This document shows positions 45,030-53,083 of a stretch of DNA of 64,000 bases, piece by piece; within the stretch, counting starts at the first letter, position 1, and the number at the start of each line of letters is the position of its first letter. Position numbers and translations under genes: made by a program. The notes below the pieces were generated by a model. It made no database searches and had not been told where the DNA came from. It worked only from the letters and a program-made list of their open reading frames with translations. Origin of the DNA: Paraburkholderia sp. BL21I4N1 (GTDB taxonomy: Bacteria > Pseudomonadota > Gammaproteobacteria > Burkholderiales > Burkholderiaceae); assembly GCF_002973525.1 (NCBI RefSeq), contig NZ_PVEN01000008.1:1-64000 (forward strand), written 5' to 3'.

Positions 45030-45830
45030 TCAACTCATCCAGTTGCCGCCGTCGACGTTCAGCGTTTGCGCGGTGATGTAGTCGGCATCCGCCGACGCGA
45101 GAAACAGGGCGGCGCCGGTCAGGTCGTCCGGCACCCCCATGCGGCCGAGCGGCACCGCTTCGCCGACCAGGCGCTTCTTCTCGCCGAGCGGACGGTTTTC
45201 ATAACGGGCGAAGAGCGCGTCGACTTCCTTCCACATCGGCGTATCGACGACGCCCGGCGCGATGCCGTTCACGTTGATCTTGTGCGGCGCGAGCGCGAGC
45301 GCCGCCGATTGCGTGTAGCTGAGCACCGCCGCCTTGGTCGCGCAGTAATGCGACACGAGCGCCTCGCCCCGCCGCCCCGCTTGCGACGACATATTGATAA
45401 TCTTGCCGCCGTGGCCCTGCTCGACCATTTTTTGCGCGACGGCTTGCATCAGGAAGAACAAGCCCTTCACGTTGACCGCGAAGAGGCGGTCGAAGACGTC
45501 CCAGGATTCGTCGAGGAGCGGGCGCATATCGAACAGCGCCGCGTTGTTGAACAGAATGTCGATCTGGCCGAAACGCTCGAGCGTGCTCGCCACGATACGG
45601 TCGATGTCTTCACGGCGCGTGACGTCGGCGCTGACGCTCAGCACACGGTCGCCATAGTCGGCGCGCAACGTGTCGCCGAAACTGTCGGCCGGCTTCATGT
45701 CCACCAGCACGCAGCGCGCGCCTTCGTCCAGATAGCGGCGCGCCACGGCCTCGCCGATTCCGCTTGCCGCGCCCGTCAGAATGGCCACCTTGTCTTGCAA
45801 TCGTGCCGCCACTGCCTGTCTCCGGTTCAT
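45030..45830 (-). CDS. Sorbitol dehydrogenase-like SDR (SmoS/PolS type)
   Basis: A 266-residue short-chain dehydrogenase. TGAASGIG is at 19-26, Asp44 after strand 2 (VLVDMK) points to NAD, and Ser149, Tyr162 and Lys166 (YCATK) form the catalytic set. The sequence resembles the bacterial L-iditol 2-dehydrogenases that convert sorbitol to fructose and galactitol to tagatose. It opens the import operon, as smoS accompanies smoEFGK in Rhodobacter sphaeroides, though gene order differs. GAGG is nine bases before the ATG. Confidence 0.9.
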   Translation of the reverse strand: MNRRQAVAARLQDKVAILTGAASGIGEAVARRYLDEGARCVLVDMKPADSFGDTLRADYGDRVLSVSADVTRREDIDRIVASTLERFGQIDILFNNAALFDMRPLLDESWDVFDRLFAVNVKGLFFLMQAVAQKMVEQGHGGKIINMSSQAGRRGEALVSHYCATKAAVLSYTQSAALALAPHKINVNGIAPGVVDTPMWKEVDALFARYENRPLGEKKRLVGEAVPLGRMGVPDDLTGAALFLASADADYITAQTLNVDGGNWMS

Positions 45831-45843
45831 TGCGTTTTGCCTC

Positions 45844-45865
45844 GCAGTGAGCGAACGCTCATTGC
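45844..45865. promoter_or_regulatory. Candidate operator in front of the SDR-led polyol operon
   Basis: A 22-base near-perfect palindrome with core TGAGCGAACGCTCA (45848-45861), 14 bases upstream of the SDR start codon. Bound protein is unknown; the SorC regulator at 38276 is the first guess. Confidence 0.45.
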
Positions 45866-46051
45866 GCGAACAATTGCTCTGTTAGTGATCGAATGATCGG
45901 ATACGGACCGGGTCATGTCAAGGCACCCGCGCAGATTTCGATGGTGCAGCGCGGCAGGACGCGTGCGTGTCCGTCCCAGCTCTGAACAACACTAATACGA
46001 GAAATCAGGGAAGGCCAAGGCGCTTTCCGCATAAGGCGCTGACAATTATTT

Positions 46052-46071
46052 GAGATACGTTATATCATTTC
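46052..46071. promoter_or_regulatory. Candidate Zur box in front of znuA
   Basis: GAGATACGTTATATCATTTC is an imperfect palindrome resembling the Zur consensus halves GAAAT...ATTTC, with shorter overall length than the E. coli site. It is 100 bases upstream of the znuA start. The match was made by eye. Confidence 0.4.
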
Positions 46072-46171
46072 GACCGCACTTCACTGGCCGTGCGCGGGTT
46101 CGCGCGATTGGCCGCAACGCTCACTCCTAACGTTAGTGGTTCACTCAACTCTCACGCAGCAGGAAACAACG

Positions 46172-47140
46172 ATGAACAAACTCGGCTCGATGTTGAACGG
46201 AGCGCAGCGCGCGCTGAAGCTGTCGAAATACGTCGCGGCGGCCACGGCCGCGCTGGCGATCGGCCATGGCGCCTTCGCCGCCGACGCGAAAATCCCGGTG
46301 GTCGCGGCGGAGAATTTTTATGGCGACGTGGTGCAGCAACTGGGCGGCGATCGCGTCGACGTGACCAGCATTCTCAGCAACCCGGACCAGGATCCGCATC
46401 TGTTCGAAGCCAGCCCGAAGACCGCGCGCGCGTTGCAGCATGCGAGCCTTGTGGTGTACAACGGCGCCGACTACGATCCGTGGATGGCAAAATTGCTGGC
46501 CGCGTCGAAAGGCACGAAACGCGTGACGATCGTCGCCGCCGACCTCACCGGCAAGAAAGGCGGCGATAATCCGCACCTCTGGTACGACCCGGCCACCATG
46601 CCGAAGGTCGCGCGCGCGGTGAGCGAAGCGCTCGTTGCGGCTGACCCGGCGCACAAGTCGGCGTACGATGCGAACCTCGCGAAGTTTCTCGATTCGCTGA
46701 AGCCGATCGACGCCAAGGTCGCCGAGTTGCATGGCCGCTACGCGGGCGTGCCGGTCACGGCGACCGAACCGGTGTTCGGTTATATGTCGGACGCGATCGG
46801 GCTGAGTATGCGTAATCTGCGCTTCCAGCTCGCCACGATGAACGATACCGAAGCGAGCGCGGCCGATATCGCCGCGTTCGAACGCGACCTGCGCGAAAAG
46901 CGCGTGCGCGTTCTGATCTATAACAGCCAGGCAACCGAGGCCCTGACCAAACGCATGTTGAAGCTCGCGCAGCAATCGAAGGTGCCGTCCATGAGCGTCA
47001 CCGAGACCGAACCGGCCGGCAAGATCTATCAGACGTGGATGCTGACGCAGCTCGACGCGCTGAATGCCGCGCTGATCGCGGGCGAAGCGAACGGCGCGGG
47101 CACGGTGGCGGCTTCCGGCAGCAAAGGAACGACACCATGA
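46172..47140 (+). CDS. znuA: Zinc/manganese ABC transporter substrate-binding protein
   Basis: A 322-residue cluster 9 metal-binding protein. The signal peptide runs to about residue 37 (hydrophobic ATAALAIGHGAFA). Likely metal ligands are His76 (DPHLFE), His135 (NPHLWYDP), Glu199 (TEPVFGYM) and Glu278 (VTETEP). Zinc-type members usually have a third histidine where Glu199 stands; glutamate there is seen in manganese-type PsaA. No histidine-rich loop is present. The start at 46172 has AGGA nine bases upstream. Stop overlaps the ATPase start by four bases. Confidence 0.88.
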   Translation: MNKLGSMLNGAQRALKLSKYVAAATAALAIGHGAFAADAKIPVVAAENFYGDVVQQLGGDRVDVTSILSNPDQDPHLFEASPKTARALQHASLVVYNGADYDPWMAKLLAASKGTKRVTIVAADLTGKKGGDNPHLWYDPATMPKVARAVSEALVAADPAHKSAYDANLAKFLDSLKPIDAKVAELHGRYAGVPVTATEPVFGYMSDAIGLSMRNLRFQLATMNDTEASAADIAAFERDLREKRVRVLIYNSQATEALTKRMLKLAQQSKVPSMSVTETEPAGKIYQTWMLTQLDALNAALIAGEANGAGTVAASGSKGTTP

Positions 47141-48114
47141 CTCTGACTGGCCGCAACGCGCCAGCCCACGCAGCACATGCAAGTGCGACCGCAGGCGCAG
47201 CGTCCAACGCGCCTGTGCTCGAACTCGAACAGGTCACCCTCGAACTCGGCGACCGCACGATTCTGCGCGACACCGGCTTCGTGGTGAACCAGGGTGAATT
47301 CATCGGCGTGCTCGGGCCGAACGGCGCCGGCAAGACCACGTTGATGCGGGCGGTGCTCGGCCTCGTACCGGCCGCGAGCGGTACGATCCGCGTGTTGGGG
47401 CAGCCGGTGGAGCGCGGCAATGCGTCGATCGGCTACATGCCGCAGACGCGCAGCGCGCTCGCCGGACGGCGCGTGCGTGGCCGTGATTTCGTCGCGATGG
47501 CCGCGGATGGCCATCGTTGGGGCTTGCCGCATGCGGACGCTCGCACCCGCGCCGATGTCGAACGCGTGCTGGATCTGGTGGGTGGCCGTAAGCTGGCCGA
47601 GCGGCCGTTATCGGAACTGTCGGGCGGCGAGCGGCAGCGCCTGCTGCTCGCGCAATGCCTGCTCGGTAATCCAAAACTGCTGTTGCTCGACGAACCGCTG
47701 ATCAGCCTCGACCCGCATCATCAGAAGAGCGTGGTCGAGCTGGTGCGGCGCGTGCAGCAGGAACTCGGCATTGCCGTGCTGTTTTCCGCGCACGAATTGA
47801 ATCCGCTGCTGAACTCGATCGATCGCGTGCTGTACCTCGGCAGCGGCGTGGCCGCGCTCGGCACTGTCGACGAAGTGATCACGCGCCCGGTTCTCTCCCG
47901 CCTGTACGGTTCACCGATCGACGTGATGCGAGTGAACGGCCGCATCTTCGTGATGTCGGGCGACGTCGAAGTCGAAAAACACGATCACGAGCACGAACAC
48001 GACGAAGACGGTGGCCATGGTCACGGCCATTCGCACGGCGCGCACGGCCACTCGCACGGCCATAGCCACTCACACCAGCACGACTCACGCGACGGACACA
48101 CGCACGATGTTTGA
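47137..48114 (+). CDS. znuC: Metal ABC transporter ATP-binding protein with histidine-rich tail
   Basis: A 325-residue ATPase. Walker A GPNGAGKTT is at 60-68, signature LSGGERQR about 170-177, then LLLLDEPLISLD. After about residue 281 comes a tail with 17 histidines in roughly 44 residues, made of alternating His with Glu, Gly or Ser (HDHEHEHDEDGGHGHGHSHG). Such tails normally occur in the binding protein or in separate metal chaperones, so placing it on the cytoplasmic ATPase is unusual; it may buffer or sense incoming metal. The end overlaps znuB by eight bases. Confidence 0.92.
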   Translation: MTLTGRNAPAHAAHASATAGAASNAPVLELEQVTLELGDRTILRDTGFVVNQGEFIGVLGPNGAGKTTLMRAVLGLVPAASGTIRVLGQPVERGNASIGYMPQTRSALAGRRVRGRDFVAMAADGHRWGLPHADARTRADVERVLDLVGGRKLAERPLSELSGGERQRLLLAQCLLGNPKLLLLDEPLISLDPHHQKSVVELVRRVQQELGIAVLFSAHELNPLLNSIDRVLYLGSGVAALGTVDEVITRPVLSRLYGSPIDVMRVNGRIFVMSGDVEVEKHDHEHEHDEDGGHGHGHSHGAHGHSHGHSHSHQHDSRDGHTHDV

Positions 48115-48889
48115 ATACGATTTCATGGTCAACGCGTTCGCGGCGTCGGGGATCGTCGCGGTGCTGGCGGGTATCGTGGGCTATTTTCTGGTGATGCGCG
48201 GACAGACCTTCGCGGGCCACGCGCTGTCGCACGTCGGCTTTACCGGCGCGACCGGCGCGGTGCTGATCGGCATCTCGCCGATCTGGGGCATGATAGGTTT
48301 CACGCTCGCGGCAGGCGTCGGCATGGGTGCGCTCGGCGAACGCCTCGCCGGACGCGACGTGGCGATCGGCGTGATCCTGTCGCTGTCGCTCGGTTTCGGT
48401 TTGCTGTTCCTGCACTTCTTCACCGCGTACGCGACGCAAGTCACCGCGCTGCTGTTCGGCAATGTGCTCGGCGTGAATACGTCGACGCTGGGCGTGCTGG
48501 CGGCGCTGGGCGTAGTCAGTCTGCTGGCGTTGGCCGCCATCATGCGGCCGTTGCTGTTTGCTTCGTTGCAACCTGAACTGGCCGAAGCGAAGGGCGTGTC
48601 GCTGCGGCTCGTGTCGGTGCTGTTTCTGGCGATTGCCGCGTTGGCGGTGGCCGCGTGCACGCAGATCGTCGGCGTGCTGCTGGTGTTCACGCTGATGGTC
48701 GGGCCGGCTGCGGCCGCGCAGAACATGACGACGCGCCTGTCGACCGGACTCGTGCTGGCCGCGGTGTTCGCGTTGCTGCAAGCGTGGCTTGGCTTGACGC
48801 TGGCCTTCTATACCGACTGGCCGACGAGCTTCTGGATCACCGTGCTGTCGGCGGTGGTGTATGGCGGGAGTTTGTTGAAGAAGCGTTGA
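48107..48889 (+). CDS. znuB: Zinc/manganese ABC transporter permease
   Basis: A 260-residue inner-membrane permease of the ABC-3 family with about seven or eight hydrophobic segments and the typical GYFLVMRGQTFAGHALSHVG stretch near the N-terminus. Starts inside the last codons of znuC (ATGTTTGA overlap), so the three parts are co-translated. Confidence 0.93.
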   Translation: MFEYDFMVNAFAASGIVAVLAGIVGYFLVMRGQTFAGHALSHVGFTGATGAVLIGISPIWGMIGFTLAAGVGMGALGERLAGRDVAIGVILSLSLGFGLLFLHFFTAYATQVTALLFGNVLGVNTSTLGVLAALGVVSLLALAAIMRPLLFASLQPELAEAKGVSLRLVSVLFLAIAALAVAACTQIVGVLLVFTLMVGPAAAAQNMTTRLSTGLVLAAVFALLQAWLGLTLAFYTDWPTSFWITVLSAVVYGGSLLKKR

Positions 48890-48900
48890 ACGAGGCGTGA

Positions 48901-48934
48901 CGACGGCGGGCACTGTTATGCGCCACCGCCGTCG
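48901..48934. terminator. Hairpin between znuB and fghA
   Basis: CGACGGCGG and CCGCCGTCG form a nine-base stem with a 16-base loop between these convergent genes. No T-run on either side. Confidence 0.4.
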
Positions 48935-48955
48935 CCTGTACGGCAGGCACCACGC

Positions 48956-49807
48956 TCAGCCGAGCAACACCTTCGCGTGATGCGCGAGATGGTCCTCGAT
49001 GAACGTCGAGATGAAGTAATACCCATGGTCGTAGCCCGCGTGACGGCGTAACGTCAGCGGCTGACCCGCCGCCTGGCATGCGGCTTCGAACACATCCGGG
49101 TTCAACTGTTCCGCGAGGAACTGATCCGCCAGCCCCTGATCCACCAGAATCCCCGCCGCGAACTTGCGCGACGCATGCGCGACCAGTTCGCTCGCGTCGT
49201 ACTGCGCCCACGCTTCGCGAGCGTCGCCGAGATACCCGCTGAACGCTTTCTCGCCCCACGGGCAACGCGTCGGCGCGGCAATCGGCGCGAACGCCGACAC
49301 CGACCGATAAATCTCCGGATTGCGCAGCGCCAGCATCAACGCGCCGTGACCGCCCATCGAGTGCCCGAAAATACCGAGGCGCGCGCCGTCCACCGGCAGA
49401 TTCGCCAGCACCGTTTCGCGCAGCTCGTCACGCACGTACGAGTACATCCGATAATGCTGCGCCCACGGCTGCTGGGTCGCATCGACGTAGAAACCCGCGC
49501 CCACGCCGAAATCCCACGCCGCGCTTTCGCCGGGCACGCCCGCGCCGCGCGGACTCGTATCCGGCGAAATCAGCGCGATGCCGTGCTGTGCCGCGAAACG
49601 CTGCGCGCCGGCCTTGATCGGAAAGGTTTCTTCCGTGCACGTGAGACCCGCGAGATAGAACAGCGCGGGCACGTTCGCGTTGGCTTGCAACGCCTGCGGC
49701 GGCAGATAGACCGAGAAACGCATCGACAGACCGATGGTCTGCGAGTCGTGCCGGTAGATACGCTGCTCGCCGCCATGGCAGGCATGCGACGACAGAAGTT
49801 CAAGCAT
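48956..49807 (-). CDS. fghA: S-formylglutathione hydrolase
   Basis: FghA hydrolyses S-formylglutathione to formate and glutathione, the last step of glutathione-dependent formaldehyde removal. The 283-residue alpha/beta hydrolase has the nucleophile Ser150 in GHSMGGHGALM, an esterase-D start (MLELLSSHACHGGEQRIYRH), and the catalytic histidine in GYDHGYYFI. It follows frmA by 24 bases with AAAGGAG in front. Confidence 0.96.
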   Translation of the reverse strand: MLELLSSHACHGGEQRIYRHDSQTIGLSMRFSVYLPPQALQANANVPALFYLAGLTCTEETFPIKAGAQRFAAQHGIALISPDTSPRGAGVPGESAAWDFGVGAGFYVDATQQPWAQHYRMYSYVRDELRETVLANLPVDGARLGIFGHSMGGHGALMLALRNPEIYRSVSAFAPIAAPTRCPWGEKAFSGYLGDAREAWAQYDASELVAHASRKFAAGILVDQGLADQFLAEQLNPDVFEAACQAAGQPLTLRRHAGYDHGYYFISTFIEDHLAHHAKVLLG

Positions 49808-49831
49808 CGCCAGGCTCCTTTGCGTGCTGCG

Positions 49832-50938
49832 TTAGTACAGCACGACCGAGCGGATCGACTCGCCCTTCTTCATCAGATCGAAGCCTTCGTTGATGCGTTC
49901 GAGCGGCAGACGGTGCGTGATCAGATCGTCGATATTGATCTTGCCTTCCATGTACCAGTCGACGATCTTCGGCACATCCGTACGGCCGCGCGCGCCGCCA
50001 AACGCTGAGCCCTTCCACTCGCGGCCCGTCACCAGTTGGAACGGACGCGTGCTGATCTCCTCACCCGCCGCCGCGACGCCGATGATGAACGACTGCCCCC
50101 AGCCCTTATGCGTGCATTCGAGCGCCTGACGCATCACCTTCGTATTGCCGATGCATTCGAACGAATAGTCCGCGCCGCCATCGGTGAGTTGCACGATGTG
50201 ATCGACCACGTTCTCGACTTCGTTCGGGTTGATGAAGTGCGTCATGCCGAACTTCTTCGCCAGCTCGACGCGGCCCGGGTTAATGTCGACACCGATAATC
50301 TTGTCCGCGCCGACCATCTTCGCGCCCTGGATCACGTTCAAGCCGATACCGCCGAGACCGAACACGACCACATTCGCGCCCGCTTCGACCTTCGCCGAAT
50401 ACACCACCGCGCCGACGCCGGTCGTCACGCCGCAGCCGATGTAGCAGATCTTGTCGAACGGCGCGTCTTCACGCACCTTCGCGACCGCGATTTCCGGCAC
50501 GACAATGTAATTCGAGAATGTGGACGTGCCCATGTAGTGGAACAGCGGCTTGCCGTCCAGCGAGAAGCGCGAGGTGGCGTCGGGCATCAGGCCGCGGCCT
50601 TGCGTCGAGCGGATCGCCTGACACAGGTTGGTCTTGCGCGACAGACAGAACTTGCACTGACGGCATTCCGGCGTGTACAGCGGAATCACGTGATCGCCCT
50701 TCTTCAGCGTGCCGACGCCCGGTCCGGTATCGACGATCACGCCCGCGCCTTCATGGCCGAGAATCGCCGGGAAGATGCCTTCCGGGTCGGCGCCCGACAG
50801 CGTGTAGTAATCGGTGTGGCAGATGCCCGTCGCCTTCACTTCGATCAGGACTTCGCCGGCGCGCGGGCCTTCCAGATCCACTTCCTCAATCGTCAATGGG
50901 GCGCCGGCTTTCCATGCAATGGCGGCTTTGGTTTTCAT
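49832..50938 (-). CDS. frmA: S-(hydroxymethyl)glutathione dehydrogenase / class III alcohol dehydrogenase
   Basis: FrmA oxidises S-hydroxymethylglutathione, the formaldehyde adduct, to S-formylglutathione with NAD. The 368-residue product has catalytic zinc ligands Cys40, His62 and Glu63 and the structural zinc cysteines Cys92, Cys95, Cys98 and Cys106 (ECRQCKFCLSRKTNLC). Length and sequence are those of class III enzymes. AAGGAG is upstream of the ATG at 50938. No FrmR-type regulator is next to it. Confidence 0.97.
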   Translation of the reverse strand: MKTKAAIAWKAGAPLTIEEVDLEGPRAGEVLIEVKATGICHTDYYTLSGADPEGIFPAILGHEGAGVIVDTGPGVGTLKKGDHVIPLYTPECRQCKFCLSRKTNLCQAIRSTQGRGLMPDATSRFSLDGKPLFHYMGTSTFSNYIVVPEIAVAKVREDAPFDKICYIGCGVTTGVGAVVYSAKVEAGANVVVFGLGGIGLNVIQGAKMVGADKIIGVDINPGRVELAKKFGMTHFINPNEVENVVDHIVQLTDGGADYSFECIGNTKVMRQALECTHKGWGQSFIIGVAAAGEEISTRPFQLVTGREWKGSAFGGARGRTDVPKIVDWYMEGKINIDDLITHRLPLERINEGFDLMKKGESIRSVVLY

Positions 50939-51067
50939 CGTGAATGCTCCTTGAGGTCGGTGAGTGCGACGCGCGTCCGGCATGAAGTGCCGCGCTCTAA
51001 CTTAGCGCGCGAAAAGCGTAATGGTATTGCAAAGTGCGTCACGGCATTGTCCATACCGGACATCGGC

Positions 51068-51101
51068 GCGGCGCTCGTCGACGGACTTCGACGAGCGCCG
51101 C
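51068..51101 (-). terminator. Strong hairpin behind the FGGY kinase
   Basis: Fourteen-base perfect arms around a six-base loop (51082-51087), starting six bases past the kinase stop. There is no T-run, so it is a terminator or message-end stabiliser. Confidence 0.55.
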
Positions 51102-51106
51102 TAGCG

Positions 51107-52645
51107 TCACCGTTGCGCCGTGCCGCCGAACCAGCTTTCGACCCGGCCGTACAGATCGAGAAAGCGCGCGTAGCGTTCGGACAGCGCCGTGTCGCCTTGC
51201 GGAACGGCGACTCGCGTCGCGCCTGGCGCGAGCGCGGCGAGATCGTTCGCGTGCCAATGGCCGCTTGCCAGACCACCGAGCATCGCTGCGCCGCGCGGCG
51301 CGGCGTTGGGGCAATCGACCGCGTACAGTTCGACGTCCAGCGCATCGGCCAGCAACTGCCGCCAGCGCGCGTCGACCGAGCCACCGCCCGCGAGCTTCAA
51401 TGTGGTGACCGGCGCGCCGCTCGCGCGAATCGCGTCGAGTCCAGCGCGCAGCGAAAATGCGACGCCTTCGAACGCGGCGCGCATCATCGTGCCGCGCGTG
51501 TGGTCAAGCGCGAGGCCGAGCCAGCCGCCACGCGCCGATGGGTTCAGCCACGGTGTGCGTTCGCCGGTGAGGTAAGGCAGAAAGGTCAGACCGGTTGCGT
51601 GCGCCATGTCGGCGTCGGCACGCGCTGAGGCGCTGCCGGAGGTCGCGCTGCTCGCGTTGCCGAATGCGCTGGCCGTCACGTCGCCCGACACGCCGTTCGG
51701 CGCAATCGCGCCGGCTTCGCCGAACGCCTCGCGATAAGCATCCGGCCACTCATACGACAGCCAGCCGCGCACGCGCTCCAGCGCAATGCCGACGTTCTGC
51801 ATCGCCGCCATCCGATACCAGTGATCGCTCGCCGCCCGATAGCGATGCAAACCCTTCGCCGCCGCCGGCTCCTGCCCCGCCAGCACGACGATCTGTCCGC
51901 CCGTGCCGGTGGTCAGCAACGCATCGCCGTCGCGCGCGAGTCCGCTGCCGAGCGCCGCGCACGGCGTGTCGGCGGCGCCGGTCGCGAGCACGATGCCGGC
52001 GCGCAAGCCCAGCGCCTGCGCCGCCGTCTGCGACAGCACGCCGCCCGCCGCATACGAAGGCGCCAATGGCGCGAACCAGTCACGCGGAATCTCCAGTCGC
52101 GCCAGCAGCGCCGTATCCCACACGCCGGCCGGATCGGCCAGCGCAGTCGCGCAGGCATCGGACGGATCGGTGAGTACCTCGCCGCCCAACGCCACGCGCA
52201 GCCAGTCTTTCGGCTGCAACGCCCAACGCGTTTTACGCACGGACTGCGGTTCGTTCAATACGATCCAGCGCAGCAGCGGCCCGGCCATGCCCGGCGCCAC
52301 CGGATTCGCTTGCGGCTCCGGCCACGCGTCGAGCAGACCCAGCGCACGTGTGTCGGGCCACAGCATCGCGGGCCGCACGGCGCCGCCCGCGGCGTCGATC
52401 AGCACGACGCCGTGCATCTGCCCGGAGAAGCCGATGGCGCGTACGTCGCTGCGCAACGCTTGCGGCAAACGCGACGCCGCTTCGCACAGCGCGCGCCACC
52501 ATGTCTGCACCGACATCTCCGCCCAACCCGCGTGCGGTGTCTCCAACGTATAGGCGACGCTCGCGACCGCTTGTTCGCGGCCATTCTCATCAACGATGGC
52601 GACTTTGAGGGAACCGGTACCGAGGTCGATGCCAAGAAAACTCAT
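51107..52645 (-). CDS. Xylulokinase-like FGGY carbohydrate kinase
   Basis: A 512-residue FGGY kinase starting MSFLGIDLGTGSLKVAIVD, with SGQMHGVVLIDAAGG, LATGAADTPCAALG for the catalytic aspartate, and LKLAGGGSVDARWRQLLADAL for ATP. It resembles xylulokinases but carries an extra Ser/Ala/Asp-rich stretch (around residues 320-350, TASAFGNASSATSGSASARA) just before the conserved LPYLTGERTPW. It stands alone between frmA and the NCS2 permease, away from the polyol operons, so its substrate is open. ATG 52657 is an alternative start. Confidence 0.87.
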   Translation of the reverse strand: MSFLGIDLGTGSLKVAIVDENGREQAVASVAYTLETPHAGWAEMSVQTWWRALCEAASRLPQALRSDVRAIGFSGQMHGVVLIDAAGGAVRPAMLWPDTRALGLLDAWPEPQANPVAPGMAGPLLRWIVLNEPQSVRKTRWALQPKDWLRVALGGEVLTDPSDACATALADPAGVWDTALLARLEIPRDWFAPLAPSYAAGGVLSQTAAQALGLRAGIVLATGAADTPCAALGSGLARDGDALLTTGTGGQIVVLAGQEPAAAKGLHRYRAASDHWYRMAAMQNVGIALERVRGWLSYEWPDAYREAFGEAGAIAPNGVSGDVTASAFGNASSATSGSASARADADMAHATGLTFLPYLTGERTPWLNPSARGGWLGLALDHTRGTMMRAAFEGVAFSLRAGLDAIRASGAPVTTLKLAGGGSVDARWRQLLADALDVELYAVDCPNAAPRGAAMLGGLASGHWHANDLAALAPGATRVAVPQGDTALSERYARFLDLYGRVESWFGGTAQR

Positions 52646-53083
52646 GGGCGATTGCACGTCAAAAGAGGGGTAAAAATGAAGGTCGCGAGGCGCACGCGAA
52701 AGGTGCGCCGAAGGCGGGTTTTTTCGTCACCGCGACGCGCTTCGAACAGCGCATCCAAAAACACGCCGATTTTGCCGATTCGCGGGTTAACCCCGCCGCG
52801 CCGCGAGCCGCATGAAAACAGCACTATGCGTTCAATGAGATACACCTCATTGATTCTCACACATATCAGTCCGGCGATGGCGCGCGCGGCTCAACGACCC
52901 GCAGCGCTGCTGCAAGGGGCTGTCCGCCGATGGGACAGACGCGCAGCTTTAAATTGCCTTTCAAACCGGCTCAACGCATATCGTCACCGGGAATGCCGGA
53001 ATAGGCCCCAGTGGTCTTGTTGCACTTTATCGTCCCCGATACCTTGGAGTCATCTCAAAAACTAGATGGTGGAGACAGAAGAT
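52646..53083. other. Divergent intergenic region, FGGY kinase / NCS2 permease (438 bp)
   Basis: No gene seen. It must hold promoters for both neighbours; an AT-richer stretch around 52830-52870 is the likeliest place. No riboswitch fold that I can name was recognised before the permease. Confidence 0.55.

Larger units (their letters stand above)
45831..46171. other. Divergent intergenic region, polyol operon / metal importer (341 bp)
   Basis: It holds two candidate operators, one by each gene (45844-45865 and 46052-46071). No open frame worth calling. An AT-rich patch at 46041-46071 probably contains the znuA promoter. Confidence 0.6.
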
